Of a stretch of DNA of 64,000 nt, positions 26,769 to 35,457 are shown piece after piece. The notes under the pieces are model-generated. The model searched no databases and had not been told where the DNA came from. It worked only from the letters and a program-made list of their open reading frames with translations. The translations under genes and the position numbers were made by a program. Position 1 is the first letter of the stretch, and each line of letters starts with the position of its first letter. The DNA is from Nitrospirillum amazonense (GTDB lineage Bacteria; Pseudomonadota; Alphaproteobacteria; Azospirillales; Azospirillaceae): assembly GCF_007828045.1 (NCBI RefSeq), contig NZ_VITN01000013.1, positions 62,001-126,000 of the forward strand. Reading direction: 5' to 3'.

Positions 26769-27035
26769 TTAGCGGTCCAGGACCTTGCCGCTGGCGGCGT
26801 CGACGCGGAAGGACTTCACGGGGATGCCCTCGGCGGTGACGACGGGGACGTTGTAGTACTCGTCCTTGCGGGTAGCGCTGCCGACACGCAGGTTGGCCTT
26901 GTCGTGGGCCTGCAGATAGGCTTGGACGGCCTTGCGGGCGTCAGAGCTGCTGACCATGGCATCGTCGGCGAAGGCCGGGGCGGCAGCGCCCACCAGCAGG
27001 GCGGTGGCGGTCATCAGGGCGGCGAAACGGTTCAT
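26769..27035 (-). CDS. periplasmic PepSY-domain protein
   Basis: An 88-aa protein. Residues 1-23 form a Sec signal peptide ending in AFA, cleaved before DD. The remainder is one PepSY domain (about 27-86, with SSSDARKAVQAYL and a closing D-A-A-S-G-K-V-L). A GAGGAG ribosome site precedes the ATG. It is divergent from an OmpR/EnvZ-type pair, a common arrangement in which the kinase may sense or control the PepSY protein. The molecular role of single PepSY proteins is not settled. Confidence 0.88.
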   Translation of the reverse strand: MNRFAALMTATALLVGAAAPAFADDAMVSSSDARKAVQAYLQAHDKANLRVGSATRKDEYYNVPVVTAEGIPVKSFRVDAASGKVLDR

Positions 27036-27355
27036 GGTGGTTCTCCTCGGGTGGGGGCTTTGAGCGGGCCGCCGGGTGGGTTTGGCTGAAGTTTGGCCCC
27101 CGGGGCCTCAGGCTTTCCTGTTTTCGTTGACGGTCCCATCTGACCATGGCCCTGTTTCGCCGAGATTTCCGCCGGGCCGGTCGAATGAAACAGTGCGTAA
27201 CCGGCCTTGCGGGCATTTACAGTGTCGTTACAACATCCCCATCGGACGCGGCGGGGATTGCCGGTACAGTTGTCCATGCCCGGATACGCCCTTTGGGAAA
27301 CGCCCTTGAGGGCATTGCCCAGCGGGCGGGTTCGGGCCCGCATATGGGACGAGAG
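27036..27355. other. divergent control region between PepSY and the two-component genes
   Basis: About 320 bp likely holding both promoters. Two similar short segments, CAGTGCGTAAC near 27191 and CAGTGTCGTTAC near 27220, could be regulator half-sites, but they are not precise enough to call. No gene was seen. Confidence 0.45.
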
Positions 27356-28072
27356 ATGTCTGAGAACATTCATCTGCTGGTGGTCGACGACGACCGGGAA
27401 ATTCGTGATCTGCTGACCCGCTACCTGACCCGCCACGGCTACCGCGTCACCGCCGCCCGCGACGGGCAGGAGATGCGCAGGTTCCTGGCTGACCGGAACA
27501 TCGACCTGATCGTCCTTGACCTGATGCTGCCCGGTGAGGACGGCCTGGTCCTTTGTCGCGCCATCCGCGCGGAGTCCGGCCCGCCGGTGGTCATGCTCTC
27601 GGCCATGGGCGAGGACGCCGACCGCATCCTGGGCCTGGAGATCGGGGCCGACGACTACCTGCCCAAGCCCTTCAACCCGCGCGAGCTGGTGGCGCGCATC
27701 AAGGCGGTGCTGCGCCGGTCGCAGGCGGCCAACGTGGGCGGCGGCCCGGCGGCGGGCGCTTTCAGCTTCGCCGGCTACATGCTGGACCCCGCCCAGCGCC
27801 GTCTCAGCGCCGCCTCGGGCGAGGAGATCGCGCTGACCGCCGGGGAGTATGAGCTGCTGCTGGCCCTGGTACAGCGGCCGCGCCGCGTGCTCTCGCGCGA
27901 CGACCTGCTGGAAATCACCCGCGGCCGCGCCGCCGGCCCCTTCGACCGGTCCATCGACGTGCAGATCAGCCGCCTGCGCCGCAAGATCGAGACCGACCCC
28001 GCCGACCCCGCCATCATCAAGACGGTGCGATCCGGCGGCTATATCTTCTCCGCCGAGGTCGGCACGCCATGA
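27356..28072 (+). CDS. OmpR-family response regulator
   Basis: A 238-aa regulator. The receiver has the acidic triad (VVDDD), phospho-acceptor D55 (LDLMLPGEDG) and lysine in PKPFNP. The OmpR-type winged helix occupies about 140-235 (S-I-D-V-Q-I-S-R-L-R-R-K-I). ATG 27356 gives the usual MSENIHLLVVDDD start; an in-frame ATG 12 bases earlier is possible. Its stop overlaps the kinase start by ATGA. The likely target is itself and the divergent PepSY gene. Confidence 0.93.
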   Translation: MSENIHLLVVDDDREIRDLLTRYLTRHGYRVTAARDGQEMRRFLADRNIDLIVLDLMLPGEDGLVLCRAIRAESGPPVVMLSAMGEDADRILGLEIGADDYLPKPFNPRELVARIKAVLRRSQAANVGGGPAAGAFSFAGYMLDPAQRRLSAASGEEIALTAGEYELLLALVQRPRRVLSRDDLLEITRGRAAGPFDRSIDVQISRLRRKIETDPADPAIIKTVRSGGYIFSAEVGTP

Positions 28073-29388
28073 GGGCCGTCACCGACCGCATGTCGTATTC
28101 CATCTTCGCCGTGCTGGTCGGCGGCATCCTGCTGAGCCAGGCCATCGCGCTGGGGCTTTACCGGACCGACCGGGCCGAGGCCGTGGCCGCGGCGCAGAGC
28201 GGGCAGCTGGCCGGCTGCCTGGCCAGCATCGCCGGCGTGGTGGACCACCAGCCGGCAGACATCCGCGACAAGATGCTGGCGGGCCTGCGCGACGGCAATT
28301 TCAAGGTCAATGTCGCCGGCACCACCCAGGACGTGTCGCTGGACGTGTATGAGAAGCCCAAGGTGAATCCGCCGGGCCCCCGTCACACGGACATGATCGC
28401 CCTGCCGCCCTTCGGCACCATCACCACCCCCCCGCCGGAGCCCAAGTACGTCATGGCCAGCCACCAGCTGGCCGACGGCAGCTGGCTGAACGTGCACATC
28501 CCCATGGCCGGGGCCGACGCCCTGTCGGAACCGGGCTTCCTGGCCTCGCTGGCAGGCAGCGCCGCCGTGGCCATCCTGCTGTCGGCCTGGGTGCTGGGCT
28601 TCACCACCCGGCCGTTGCGCCGCTTCGCCGCCGCCGCCGACCGGCTGGGCGTGGACATGAACGCCCCCTCGCTGGATGAGACAGGCCCGCGCGAGGTGCG
28701 GCTGGCCGCCGCCGCCTTCAACAAGATGCAGCGCCGGCTGCGCGCCTTCGTTGAGGATCGCACGCGCATGCTGGCCGCCGTGTCGCACGATCTGCGCACG
28801 CCGCTGACCCGCATGCGCCTGCGCGCCGAGTTCGTGGACGACGACGGCGTGCGCGAGAAGATGCTGGAGGATCTGGGCGAGATGGAGTCGATGATCGGCG
28901 CCACGCTGGCCTTCGCCCGGGACGAGGCGGCGCAGGAAACGCTGGAGCCCCTGGACCTCAACCTGCTGCTGTCGCGCGCGGCGGAGGATTATCGGGACGC
29001 CGGCAAGCCCGTGGGCTTCAGCCCGGCGCCGGGACCGGTGCGCGTGGTCGGGCGGCGCACGGCGCTGAAACGCGCCTTCACCAACGTGGTGGAAAACGCC
29101 CTGAAATACGGCGTCAGCGCCGACGTAGCCGTGGCCGTGCAGGGCGAGACGGTGGCCGTATCCGTCACCGACCAGGGGCCGGGCATCCCGGAGGCGGAGT
29201 GGGACAACGTCTTCCGCCCCTTCTACCGGCTGGAGGCCTCACGCTCCCGCGACACCGGCGGCACCGGCCTGGGCCTGTCGGTCGCCAACGACGTGGTGCG
29301 TGCCCACGGCGGTGAAATCCGGCTGGAGAACCAGGCGGAGGGCGGCCTCAAGGTCATCCTGCACCTGCCGCTGGAGACGGCGCGATAA
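28069..29388 (+). CDS. EnvZ-type sensor histidine kinase
   Basis: A 439-aa kinase. TM1 (10-30), a periplasmic domain of about 125 residues with a proline-rich stretch (100-125), and TM2 (158-178) precede a HAMP linker. HisKA has His240 in SHDLRTPLTRMR. The ATPase domain has NVVENALKYG, DQGPGIP and GGTGLGLSV boxes. The ATG overlaps the upstream regulator's stop (ATGA), so the two are co-translated partners. The signal is unknown; the divergent PepSY protein suggests an envelope cue. Confidence 0.93.
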   Translation: MRAVTDRMSYSIFAVLVGGILLSQAIALGLYRTDRAEAVAAAQSGQLAGCLASIAGVVDHQPADIRDKMLAGLRDGNFKVNVAGTTQDVSLDVYEKPKVNPPGPRHTDMIALPPFGTITTPPPEPKYVMASHQLADGSWLNVHIPMAGADALSEPGFLASLAGSAAVAILLSAWVLGFTTRPLRRFAAAADRLGVDMNAPSLDETGPREVRLAAAAFNKMQRRLRAFVEDRTRMLAAVSHDLRTPLTRMRLRAEFVDDDGVREKMLEDLGEMESMIGATLAFARDEAAQETLEPLDLNLLLSRAAEDYRDAGKPVGFSPAPGPVRVVGRRTALKRAFTNVVENALKYGVSADVAVAVQGETVAVSVTDQGPGIPEAEWDNVFRPFYRLEASRSRDTGGTGLGLSVANDVVRAHGGEIRLENQAEGGLKVILHLPLETAR

Positions 29389-29435
29389 AACCGCACAGGC
29401 GCGGGTGCGGGGGGCGTCTTTCCGTAGGCCGTGGG

Positions 29436-29479
29436 CGCCGTTGAGGCGGCCCATACGGTCGGGGGGCGCCTCAACGGCG
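29436..29479 (+). terminator. long hairpin after the two-component operon
   Basis: CGCCGTTGAGGCG (29436-29448) and its exact complement (29467-29479) flank an 18-base loop, 47 bases after the kinase stop. There is no T-tract, so it is a terminator-like or mRNA-end hairpin. Confidence 0.45.
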
Positions 29480-29571
29480 GGTGAAGCCCCTGGCGGTTCC
29501 CCCCTGGCCGTGGCTATGATGCGGTGATCGAACCCGTGCGCCTCGCTTTCGCGTGCCCTTGAGATTCCGTT

Positions 29572-30750
29572 ATGGCCATTCAGAACCGCATCGCCGATTT
29601 CCACGCCGACATGACGGCTTGGCGGCATCACATCCACGAAAACCCCGAGGTGGCGTTCGAAGAGACGCAGACCTCCGCCTTCGTGGCCGGGAAGCTGAGC
29701 GAGTTCGGGATCGAGGTTCACCGCGGCTTGGCCGGCACGGGCGTGGTGGGCGTGCTGCAGGGGGAGGGCCGGGACACCGGCAAGACCATCGGCCTGCGCG
29801 CCGACATGGACGCCCTGCCCATGCAGGAGGAGAACACCTTCGCCCACGCCTCCAAGGTGGCGGGCAAGATGCATGCCTGCGGCCATGACGGCCACACCAC
29901 CATGCTGCTGGGCGCCGCCCGCTATCTCGCCGAGACCCGCAACTTCTCCGGCACTGTGAACTTCATCTTCCAGCCGGCCGAGGAAGGGGCCGGCGGCGGC
30001 AAGCGCATGGTGGAGGAAGGGTTGTTCGACCAGTTCCCCTGCGACATGGCCTTTGGCATGCACAATTGGCCGGAACTGCCGCCAGGCAAGATGGGCGTTC
30101 GCCCCGGGCCGGTCATGGCCGGCGCCGACCGGTTCGAGATCACCATCCAGGGGCGCGGTGGCCACGCCGCCCAGCCGCACCTGGGGGTGGACCCGGTGGT
30201 GGTCGCGGCCCAGCTGGTGGTGGCGGCGCAGACCCTGGTCAGCCGCGGCCTCTCGCCCGTGGAATGCGGCGTGGTCAGCATCACCCGCATCCATGCCGGT
30301 ACCGCCTTCAACATCATCCCCAACGAGGTGAAGCTGGCCGGCACCGTCCGCGCGCTGACGCCCGAGATTCGCCAGCAGCTGGAGGATGGCTTGCGTAATC
30401 TGGTGCGGACCCTGCCGCCGGTGTTCGGCGCCACGGGTGAGCTGGTCTATCACCTGGGCTATCCGCCCACCATCAACCACGCCGAACCCTCGGTCATCGC
30501 CGCCGCCGTGGCCGCCAAGGTCGCGGGGGCGGAAAACGTGCTGGGCGACATGGGGCCCAGCATGGGGGCGGAAGACTTCGCCTACATGCTGAATGCCCGT
30601 CCCGGCTCCTATGTCTGGCTGGGCCAGGGCGGCAGCGCGCTGGGCTGCTCCCTGCACAACCCGCGCTATGACTTCAACGACGACGTTCTGCCGATGGGCG
30701 CCAGCTACTGGGCGACCCTGGTGGAAACCGTTCTGCCCCGGGTGGCATGA
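29572..30750 (+). CDS. M20 family amidohydrolase (hippurate/N-acyl-amino-acid hydrolase type)
   Basis: A 392-aa metallo-hydrolase of the M20D type that cleaves amide bonds of N-acyl amino acids. Metal-site motifs are present: LRADMDALPM, HACGHDGH, QPAEEGAGGG, MHNWPE and a C-terminal GAEDFAYML. The length is typical. Related enzymes act on hippurate, N-acetyl amino acids or indole-acetyl-amino acids; the substrate here is not evident. Its stop overlaps the ATG of the following lipoprotein (ATGA). Confidence 0.93.
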   Translation: MAIQNRIADFHADMTAWRHHIHENPEVAFEETQTSAFVAGKLSEFGIEVHRGLAGTGVVGVLQGEGRDTGKTIGLRADMDALPMQEENTFAHASKVAGKMHACGHDGHTTMLLGAARYLAETRNFSGTVNFIFQPAEEGAGGGKRMVEEGLFDQFPCDMAFGMHNWPELPPGKMGVRPGPVMAGADRFEITIQGRGGHAAQPHLGVDPVVVAAQLVVAAQTLVSRGLSPVECGVVSITRIHAGTAFNIIPNEVKLAGTVRALTPEIRQQLEDGLRNLVRTLPPVFGATGELVYHLGYPPTINHAEPSVIAAAVAAKVAGAENVLGDMGPSMGAEDFAYMLNARPGSYVWLGQGGSALGCSLHNPRYDFNDDVLPMGASYWATLVETVLPRVA

Positions 30751-31355
30751 TCCGGCCCTGGCCCATCCGCCGGGAGGGGTCCCGGATCGCGGCTTCCGCC
30801 CGCTGTGACAGCCGGGCAGGGGGCGGTCGTCGTCGTCGCCTTGCGGGGCCGGCGCGCCGCATGGCCGCGCTGGGGCTGGCCCTGGGCATGGGTGCCGCCT
30901 TGACAGGCTGCTCCGGCGGCATGGCGTGGCTGGGGGGCGAGCCGCCGCCCGATGACAACGCCCTTCCCCCCGCCGTTTCCCCCAGCCTTGTTGGGCGCGG
31001 CGAATGGCACGGCGGGCTGAGCCGGGCGCAAAGCACGACATACCTGGTGGCCCGCAACGCCGCCGAATGGCAGTCGCTGTGGGACCTGGTGGGAACGCGC
31101 GTCCCGGGCGCCCTGCCGGAACGGCTGATGGCGTTGGGTGTTTTCCTCGGGTCCCGTAACTCATCCGGCGCCGGGGTGGAGGTGGTCAACACCCGCGTGG
31201 AACACCGGGATGGCATGCGCGACCGCCTGGTGGTCGAATATCACGAGTTCGACCAGTCCTCGCGCAACACCGCCGCCGGCAGCCTGACCAGCCCTTACGC
31301 CATCGTCCTGGTGGATTGGTCGGACGCGCCGGTGCGTTTCGCCCGGGTGCCCTGA
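30747..31355 (+). CDS. predicted lipoprotein with PrcB-like C-terminal domain
   Basis: Up to 202 aa. A very basic N-terminus is followed by a hydrophobic stretch and a lipobox, LTGC, near residue 54. An alternative start at Met39 (30861) would give a shorter signal without basic residues. The C-terminal half (about 95-200) has the pattern E-W-Q-S-L-W, ALGVFLGSRNSSG and T-S-P-Y-A-I-V-L-V, resembling the PrcB_C domain. The start overlaps the upstream amidohydrolase stop, so the two may form an operon. The role is unknown. Confidence 0.75.
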   Translation: MIRPWPIRREGSRIAASARCDSRAGGGRRRRLAGPARRMAALGLALGMGAALTGCSGGMAWLGGEPPPDDNALPPAVSPSLVGRGEWHGGLSRAQSTTYLVARNAAEWQSLWDLVGTRVPGALPERLMALGVFLGSRNSSGAGVEVVNTRVEHRDGMRDRLVVEYHEFDQSSRNTAAGSLTSPYAIVLVDWSDAPVRFARVP

Positions 31356-31422
31356 GGCCCCCTGAGAAGTCCGGTGCGCTGGCCCGACACGCCTCGCCAC
31401 TGAGCGTTGCCCAACCAAAACA

Positions 31423-31454
31423 AAAGGCCCGGAACTTGGCGGTTCCGGGCCTTT
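31423..31454. terminator. bidirectional terminator between convergent genes
   Basis: A 13-bp perfect stem (31423-31435 with 31442-31454) around TTGGCG. On the minus strand it runs into TTTTGTTTT, ending the CapD-like gene; on plus it ends with TTT after the lipoprotein gene. Confidence 0.85.
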
Positions 31455-31475
31455 GTCCGTTGTGGTGTCGCCGTC

Positions 31476-33452
31476 TTACGCCTGATGCGGCAGCACGGTT
31501 TCCGAGGGTAGGGGAACCGGCTCCAACTGGCTGTAGTCGGGGACGATGTGGTGCAGTAGGGCCTGCAGGCGGTCGGCGTCGGCGGTGGCGCAGGCCGCGT
31601 CCAGCTCATCCAGCGAGCGGCGCAGGATGGCCAAGTCCACCGCGCGGGGCGAGGCCACCAGCACGCCCTCGGCGGAGGTCTGTTCCGGCGGTTCGGCGGC
31701 GGCGAACATCTCTTCATACAGCTTCTCGCCGGGCCGCAGGCCGGTGAAGGTGATCTTGATGTCCTTGTCCGGGCGCAGGCCGGCCAGGCGGATCATCTGG
31801 CGGGCGAGGTCGATGATCTTCACCGGCTGGCCCATGTCCAGAACGAAGATGCGGCCCCGGTCGTCGCGCCCGGCGTTCATGCCGTAGGCGGAGGCCTGCA
31901 GCACCAGCTCCACCGCCTCGCGCACGGTCATGAAGTAGCGGCAGACCTCGGGGTGGGTGACGGTCAGCGGGCCGCCGGCACGCAGCTGGCGGCTGAACAG
32001 CGGGACCACCGACCCGGTGGAGCCCAGCACGTTGCCGAACCGCACCGTCATGAAGCGGGTTTGCCAGCCCTTGCCGGCGCCGCTTGACGCCACGATGTCC
32101 AGGGCCTGGCAATAGCACTCGGCGATGCGCTTGGTGGCACCCATGACGTTGGTGGACCGCACCGCCTTGTCCGTCGAGATCAGCACCATCGCGGCCGCGC
32201 CGGCGGCGATGGCGGCGTCGGCGACATTGCGCGTGCCCATGACGTTGGTCAGCACGCCCTCGACCGGGTTCAACTCCACCATGGGAACATGCTTCAGGGC
32301 GGCAGCGTGGAACACCAGTTCCGGCTTTTCCTCATGGAAGACTTCCATGAGGCGGTTGCGGTCGCGGATGTTGGCCAGCACGGCGCGGCAGTCCAGGTCC
32401 GGGCAGTTCTCCCGCATCTCCATCTCGATGGAGTAGAGGTTGAACTCGCCATGATCCAGCAGGATCAGGCGGCGCGGCTTCAACTGCGCGATCTGGCGGG
32501 TCAGTTCCGACCCGATGGTGCCGCCGGCGCCCGTGACCAGCACGGTGCGTCCGGCGACCAGGCCGTCGATGGCGCCCTTGTCCAGGGCCACCTGGGGACG
32601 GCCCAGCAAGTCCTCGATGACGATGGGGCGCACGGTCATGGGCCCCTCGTTCACGGCGTCGCGGAAGTCGGTGAGGTCGGGCAGGCGGGCCAGCACCAGA
32701 TTCAGCGCCTCGCACTTTTCCACCAGCGCACCCAGCCTGGTGCCCGACAGGCGGGCGCGGGGGCGGGTCAGGATCAGGCGGCGCGGGCACTGCCCCCCGG
32801 CGGCCAGGTCGCCGACCACGGACGACAACTCCGCCAGACGGCCCAGCACCTTCACGCCATGGATCTCGCGGCCGATGCGGCCGCCCTTGTCGTCCAGGAT
32901 GCCGACGACGCGGTAGGCGGCGTCCCGATCCGTGGCCATGGCGCGGATGAAAATCTCGGCTTCATCGCCGGCGCCGACCAGCAGCACGGGGATGCGGTCG
33001 CGGGCGTTGCTTTCCAGGATGCCGGCCAGGCGGCGGTCCTTGGCCAGGCGGTACAGCAGGCGCGGGCCGCCCAACAGCACCACCAGCACGAACCAGTTGA
33101 TCAGCGGGACGGAGCGGGGCAGGGCATCCAGCCGCGTCACCAGGAACATCAGCAGCAGGAAGACCAGGATGGTGGTGGTGACGGCGCGGGCGATGGCCAT
33201 CAGATCGCGCAACGAGGCGTAGCGCCAGACGCCCGAGTTCATACCGAACAGGCGATAAGCAGCGGCGGCGATGATGGTGAAGAGCGCGACGCCGGGAACC
33301 AGGGCTTGGGTGTAGTGGGTGATCCCATCCCCAACCCTCAGGTACAGCGAAACAATAAACGAAACCCCGGCAACCAAAATGTCATGAAAGTATGCAAGGA
33401 AGCGCCGATCAAAAATAAGCGGCAGCCGGAAGATTTCTTTTAGTTTACGCAT
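31476..33452 (-). CDS. membrane nucleotide-sugar 4,6-dehydratase (WbpM/CapD/PglF type)
   Basis: A 658-aa polysaccharide-biosynthesis enzyme. About four N-terminal membrane helices (20-135) are followed by a first Rossmann domain (about 153-270) and a second SDR domain. The NAD motif GAGGTIG (308-314), FHAAALKHVPM and a catalytic stretch with D428-K429 and Met437/Lys441 in place of the usual Tyr-x-x-x-Lys match WbpM/PglF enzymes acting on UDP-GlcNAc. A role in O-antigen, capsule or exopolysaccharide precursor synthesis is likely. No glycosyltransferase adjoins it. The first 100 bp of coding sequence are notably AT-richer than the rest. Confidence 0.92.
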   Translation of the reverse strand: MRKLKEIFRLPLIFDRRFLAYFHDILVAGVSFIVSLYLRVGDGITHYTQALVPGVALFTIIAAAAYRLFGMNSGVWRYASLRDLMAIARAVTTTILVFLLLMFLVTRLDALPRSVPLINWFVLVVLLGGPRLLYRLAKDRRLAGILESNARDRIPVLLVGAGDEAEIFIRAMATDRDAAYRVVGILDDKGGRIGREIHGVKVLGRLAELSSVVGDLAAGGQCPRRLILTRPRARLSGTRLGALVEKCEALNLVLARLPDLTDFRDAVNEGPMTVRPIVIEDLLGRPQVALDKGAIDGLVAGRTVLVTGAGGTIGSELTRQIAQLKPRRLILLDHGEFNLYSIEMEMRENCPDLDCRAVLANIRDRNRLMEVFHEEKPELVFHAAALKHVPMVELNPVEGVLTNVMGTRNVADAAIAAGAAAMVLISTDKAVRSTNVMGATKRIAECYCQALDIVASSGAGKGWQTRFMTVRFGNVLGSTGSVVPLFSRQLRAGGPLTVTHPEVCRYFMTVREAVELVLQASAYGMNAGRDDRGRIFVLDMGQPVKIIDLARQMIRLAGLRPDKDIKITFTGLRPGEKLYEEMFAAAEPPEQTSAEGVLVASPRAVDLAILRRSLDELDAACATADADRLQALLHHIVPDYSQLEPVPLPSETVLPHQA

Positions 33453-33833
33453 GGCTCCAGCCTGCGGTTGATTGTTTATGGGCGATTAACAGAGCGTGAC
33501 GGAGGCACTGAAATCGCATGTCCGAGGATGTATTTCTAAACGCCTGACGTGATCCTGACACCATCCGATACTCTGCTGCAAGTGCGAAAAAGGATTGGCA
33601 GGGCATATGCCTACTCCATTAGGCAGGTCGTTTTTCAACGTCCTGCATTGGCCCAGCGGCAGGCAGTAAGGACATCCAGTCCCCAAATCCTTGTTAGCGG
33701 TACTCCTGAAAGCTTCCGGATGATAGTGGTCAGAAGCATGAAACCATTGGGAATCTAGAGACGCGCGCGGCTCGGAAAATAGGTCTTTCCGACTAGAAGG
33801 GAAGCGATAAGGGGATGGGTCTGGGGTGCGCCC
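33453..33833. other. AT-richer gene-free region
   Basis: About 380 bp with visibly lower GC than its surroundings and no credible gene. It contains the upstream region of the dehydratase gene. The composition shift may mark an old insertion point. Confidence 0.5.
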
Positions 33834-34178
33834 TCACGAGCGCAGCCACGCGAAAATCCCTTTGCTTTTGGGCTTCACCGCGGCGGCTTTTCCAACCGGC
33901 CGCTTGGCCCCCGCCGTGGCAGGGGTGGGAGAGCCGGGCGTTTTAATACCGGCGTAGTCGCGCTTGAACCGCTCCAGATCCTCACGCAGGCCGAAACGGA
34001 AAGACACGTGCAAGACCTGGGAACGGCGGTTCAGGCCGGGATCCAGTTTTTCTTCCATGCCCAGAAACTCGACGGCCCACCGGCCTCGAATATTGGCCCG
34101 GATCCAATCTTCCGCCTTGTCCATGTCGCCGGCTGAGCTTAGTTGCAGTGTTGTCGTGAAATCTTGCTGCGCGCTCAC
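33834..34178 (-). CDS. hypothetical protein, 114 aa
   Basis: I do not recognise a family. The N-terminal 75 residues look folded, with mixed charge and aromatic positions (W-I-R-A-N-I-R-G-R-W-A-V-E-F-L-G). A low-complexity Pro/Ala/Lys linker (about 80-105) leads to a short C-terminal KGIFAWLRS. It lies divergent from the endonuclease gene, in a region of mixed composition, and may be an accessory gene. Confidence 0.55.
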   Translation of the reverse strand: MSAQQDFTTTLQLSSAGDMDKAEDWIRANIRGRWAVEFLGMEEKLDPGLNRRSQVLHVSFRFGLREDLERFKRDYAGIKTPGSPTPATAGAKRPVGKAAAVKPKSKGIFAWLRS

Positions 34179-34572
34179 ACTCGCCTCTCAGGTCATTTCC
34201 TGGTTGAACGGATCAGGCATGATCATCCCGGCGTCCCACTCGATCTCGCGACCAGGGACGGTTTGCCGGGCGGCCGGCGGGACTGTTTCCCGAGTCGCCC
34301 ACGCGACTCTGCTTCGCGGCGCAGACCTTAGACGACACCCGCTGCGGGCGACTACGCATCTCCCGGACAGCAAGGGGCCGGAAGCCGTATGGCCGATGGA
34401 GATAGATGCCCTGCCGACGTATCCCGGTGACGACGGCCGCCGCCTTGGCCAGCGGCCTCTGCTAGCGGCCATTGAACGCGTCAGAGGCGCCGGTGCCGGA
34501 TCCGGTATCGACAGGGCCGCAGGATCGGGTAGGGTCCCCGCCTCGGTTTTCGCCAGCGGACGTTACCTCCAG
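34179..34572. other. intergenic region upstream of the endonuclease gene
   Basis: About 390 bp. The endonuclease frame stays open through it, to 33964, but codons here are atypical for this genome (ATA, CTA, AGA, GGA), unlike those after 34573. I read it as mostly non-coding, while keeping ATG 34396 as a possible start. Confidence 0.4.
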
Positions 34573-35376
34573 ATGTTCCCTACCTTGCTTCAGCGCGGTT
34601 TCCAGGTGGAGTTCCTGTCCCATGCCCGGGCCATCCTGGGCGTGGACTTCCCCGACGCCATGGCCGAGCTGGACGCCGTTATCGGCGCGCTGTCCATCCC
34701 CGTCACGGAAATCGTCGGGTCCGGCGGCGGTGAGGCCAAGATCACCCAGCGTCTGCGCCGTTCCCTGGCCGAGCATGGATGGGAGAAGGCGCACTTCACC
34801 ATCGAGAAACGGGTGAACGGCAAGCGGCGCGAGTCCATCAGCCACGAGGTGGACCATGTGCGCGACGTGCCTGGCGTTGGCGTCATCGCGCTGGAGATCG
34901 AGTGGAACAACAAGGACCCGTTCTTCGACCGCGACCTTGAGAACTTCAAGCGCTTGCATGCCGAGGGTGTCATTTCCGTCGGCGTCATCGTCACCCGGGG
35001 CCGCAGCCTGCAGGATGAGATGGTGCCCATGGTGCGCCGCTTCGCCCAGGGCCGGGGCCTGACCTGCGACGCCGACGTGCTGGCCCTGGGCCTGCGCCCC
35101 ACCACCCGGCAACAGGATGACGTGGCCCGCCGCATGGCCGGCGGCGCGCCGTCCTTCGCCGAGGCTTGGGCGGCCTCCTTCTGCCAGGACAAATACGGGG
35201 CCGCCACCACCCACTGGCGCAAGCTGGAGGACCGCGTGCACCGGGGTGTGGGCAACCCGTGCCCGCTGCTGCTGATCGGCATCCCGGCCGACGTCGTCAC
35301 CTTCGACATCCCGCTGTCGGACATGCCCAGGGCGCCGGTGCCGGAGCCGGTGGAAGCGGAGCTGCCGTTTTTCTGA
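34573..35376 (+). CDS. BglII/BstYI-family restriction endonuclease-like protein
   Basis: A 267-aa protein resembling the BglII/BstYI group of type II endonucleases. The key stretch is VIALEIEWNNKDPFFDRDLENFKRL (given here by its parts: acidic E-I-E, then NNKD and DRDL), preceded by an aspartate ten residues before the first Glu. This fits a D...E-x-E/Q metal site. SVGVIVTRG follows. The start is uncertain: ATG 34573 begins the region with normal codon use, while ATG 34396 would add 59 residues. No methyltransferase gene is present in the window, so it is an orphan here. Specificity and activity cannot be read from sequence. Confidence 0.72.
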   Translation: MFPTLLQRGFQVEFLSHARAILGVDFPDAMAELDAVIGALSIPVTEIVGSGGGEAKITQRLRRSLAEHGWEKAHFTIEKRVNGKRRESISHEVDHVRDVPGVGVIALEIEWNNKDPFFDRDLENFKRLHAEGVISVGVIVTRGRSLQDEMVPMVRRFAQGRGLTCDADVLALGLRPTTRQQDDVARRMAGGAPSFAEAWAASFCQDKYGAATTHWRKLEDRVHRGVGNPCPLLLIGIPADVVTFDIPLSDMPRAPVPEPVEAELPFF

Positions 35377-35408
35377 TTCCTCAAGCGCCGGCGGGCCGTC
35401 CGGCCCTT

Positions 35409-35456
35409 GGCTCACCCTCGATTTCCAGTCCGCCTTCGGCTTCCCGGAATCTCCGG
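35409..35456. repeat. REP-like palindromic element, copy A
   Basis: It shares about 45 bp with the element at 39055-39104, including CTCGATTTCC and AATCTCCGG ends. The palindrome is imperfect here (GATTTCCAG against CCGGAATC). It lies between convergent genes. Confidence 0.55.
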
Positions 35457-35457
35457 C

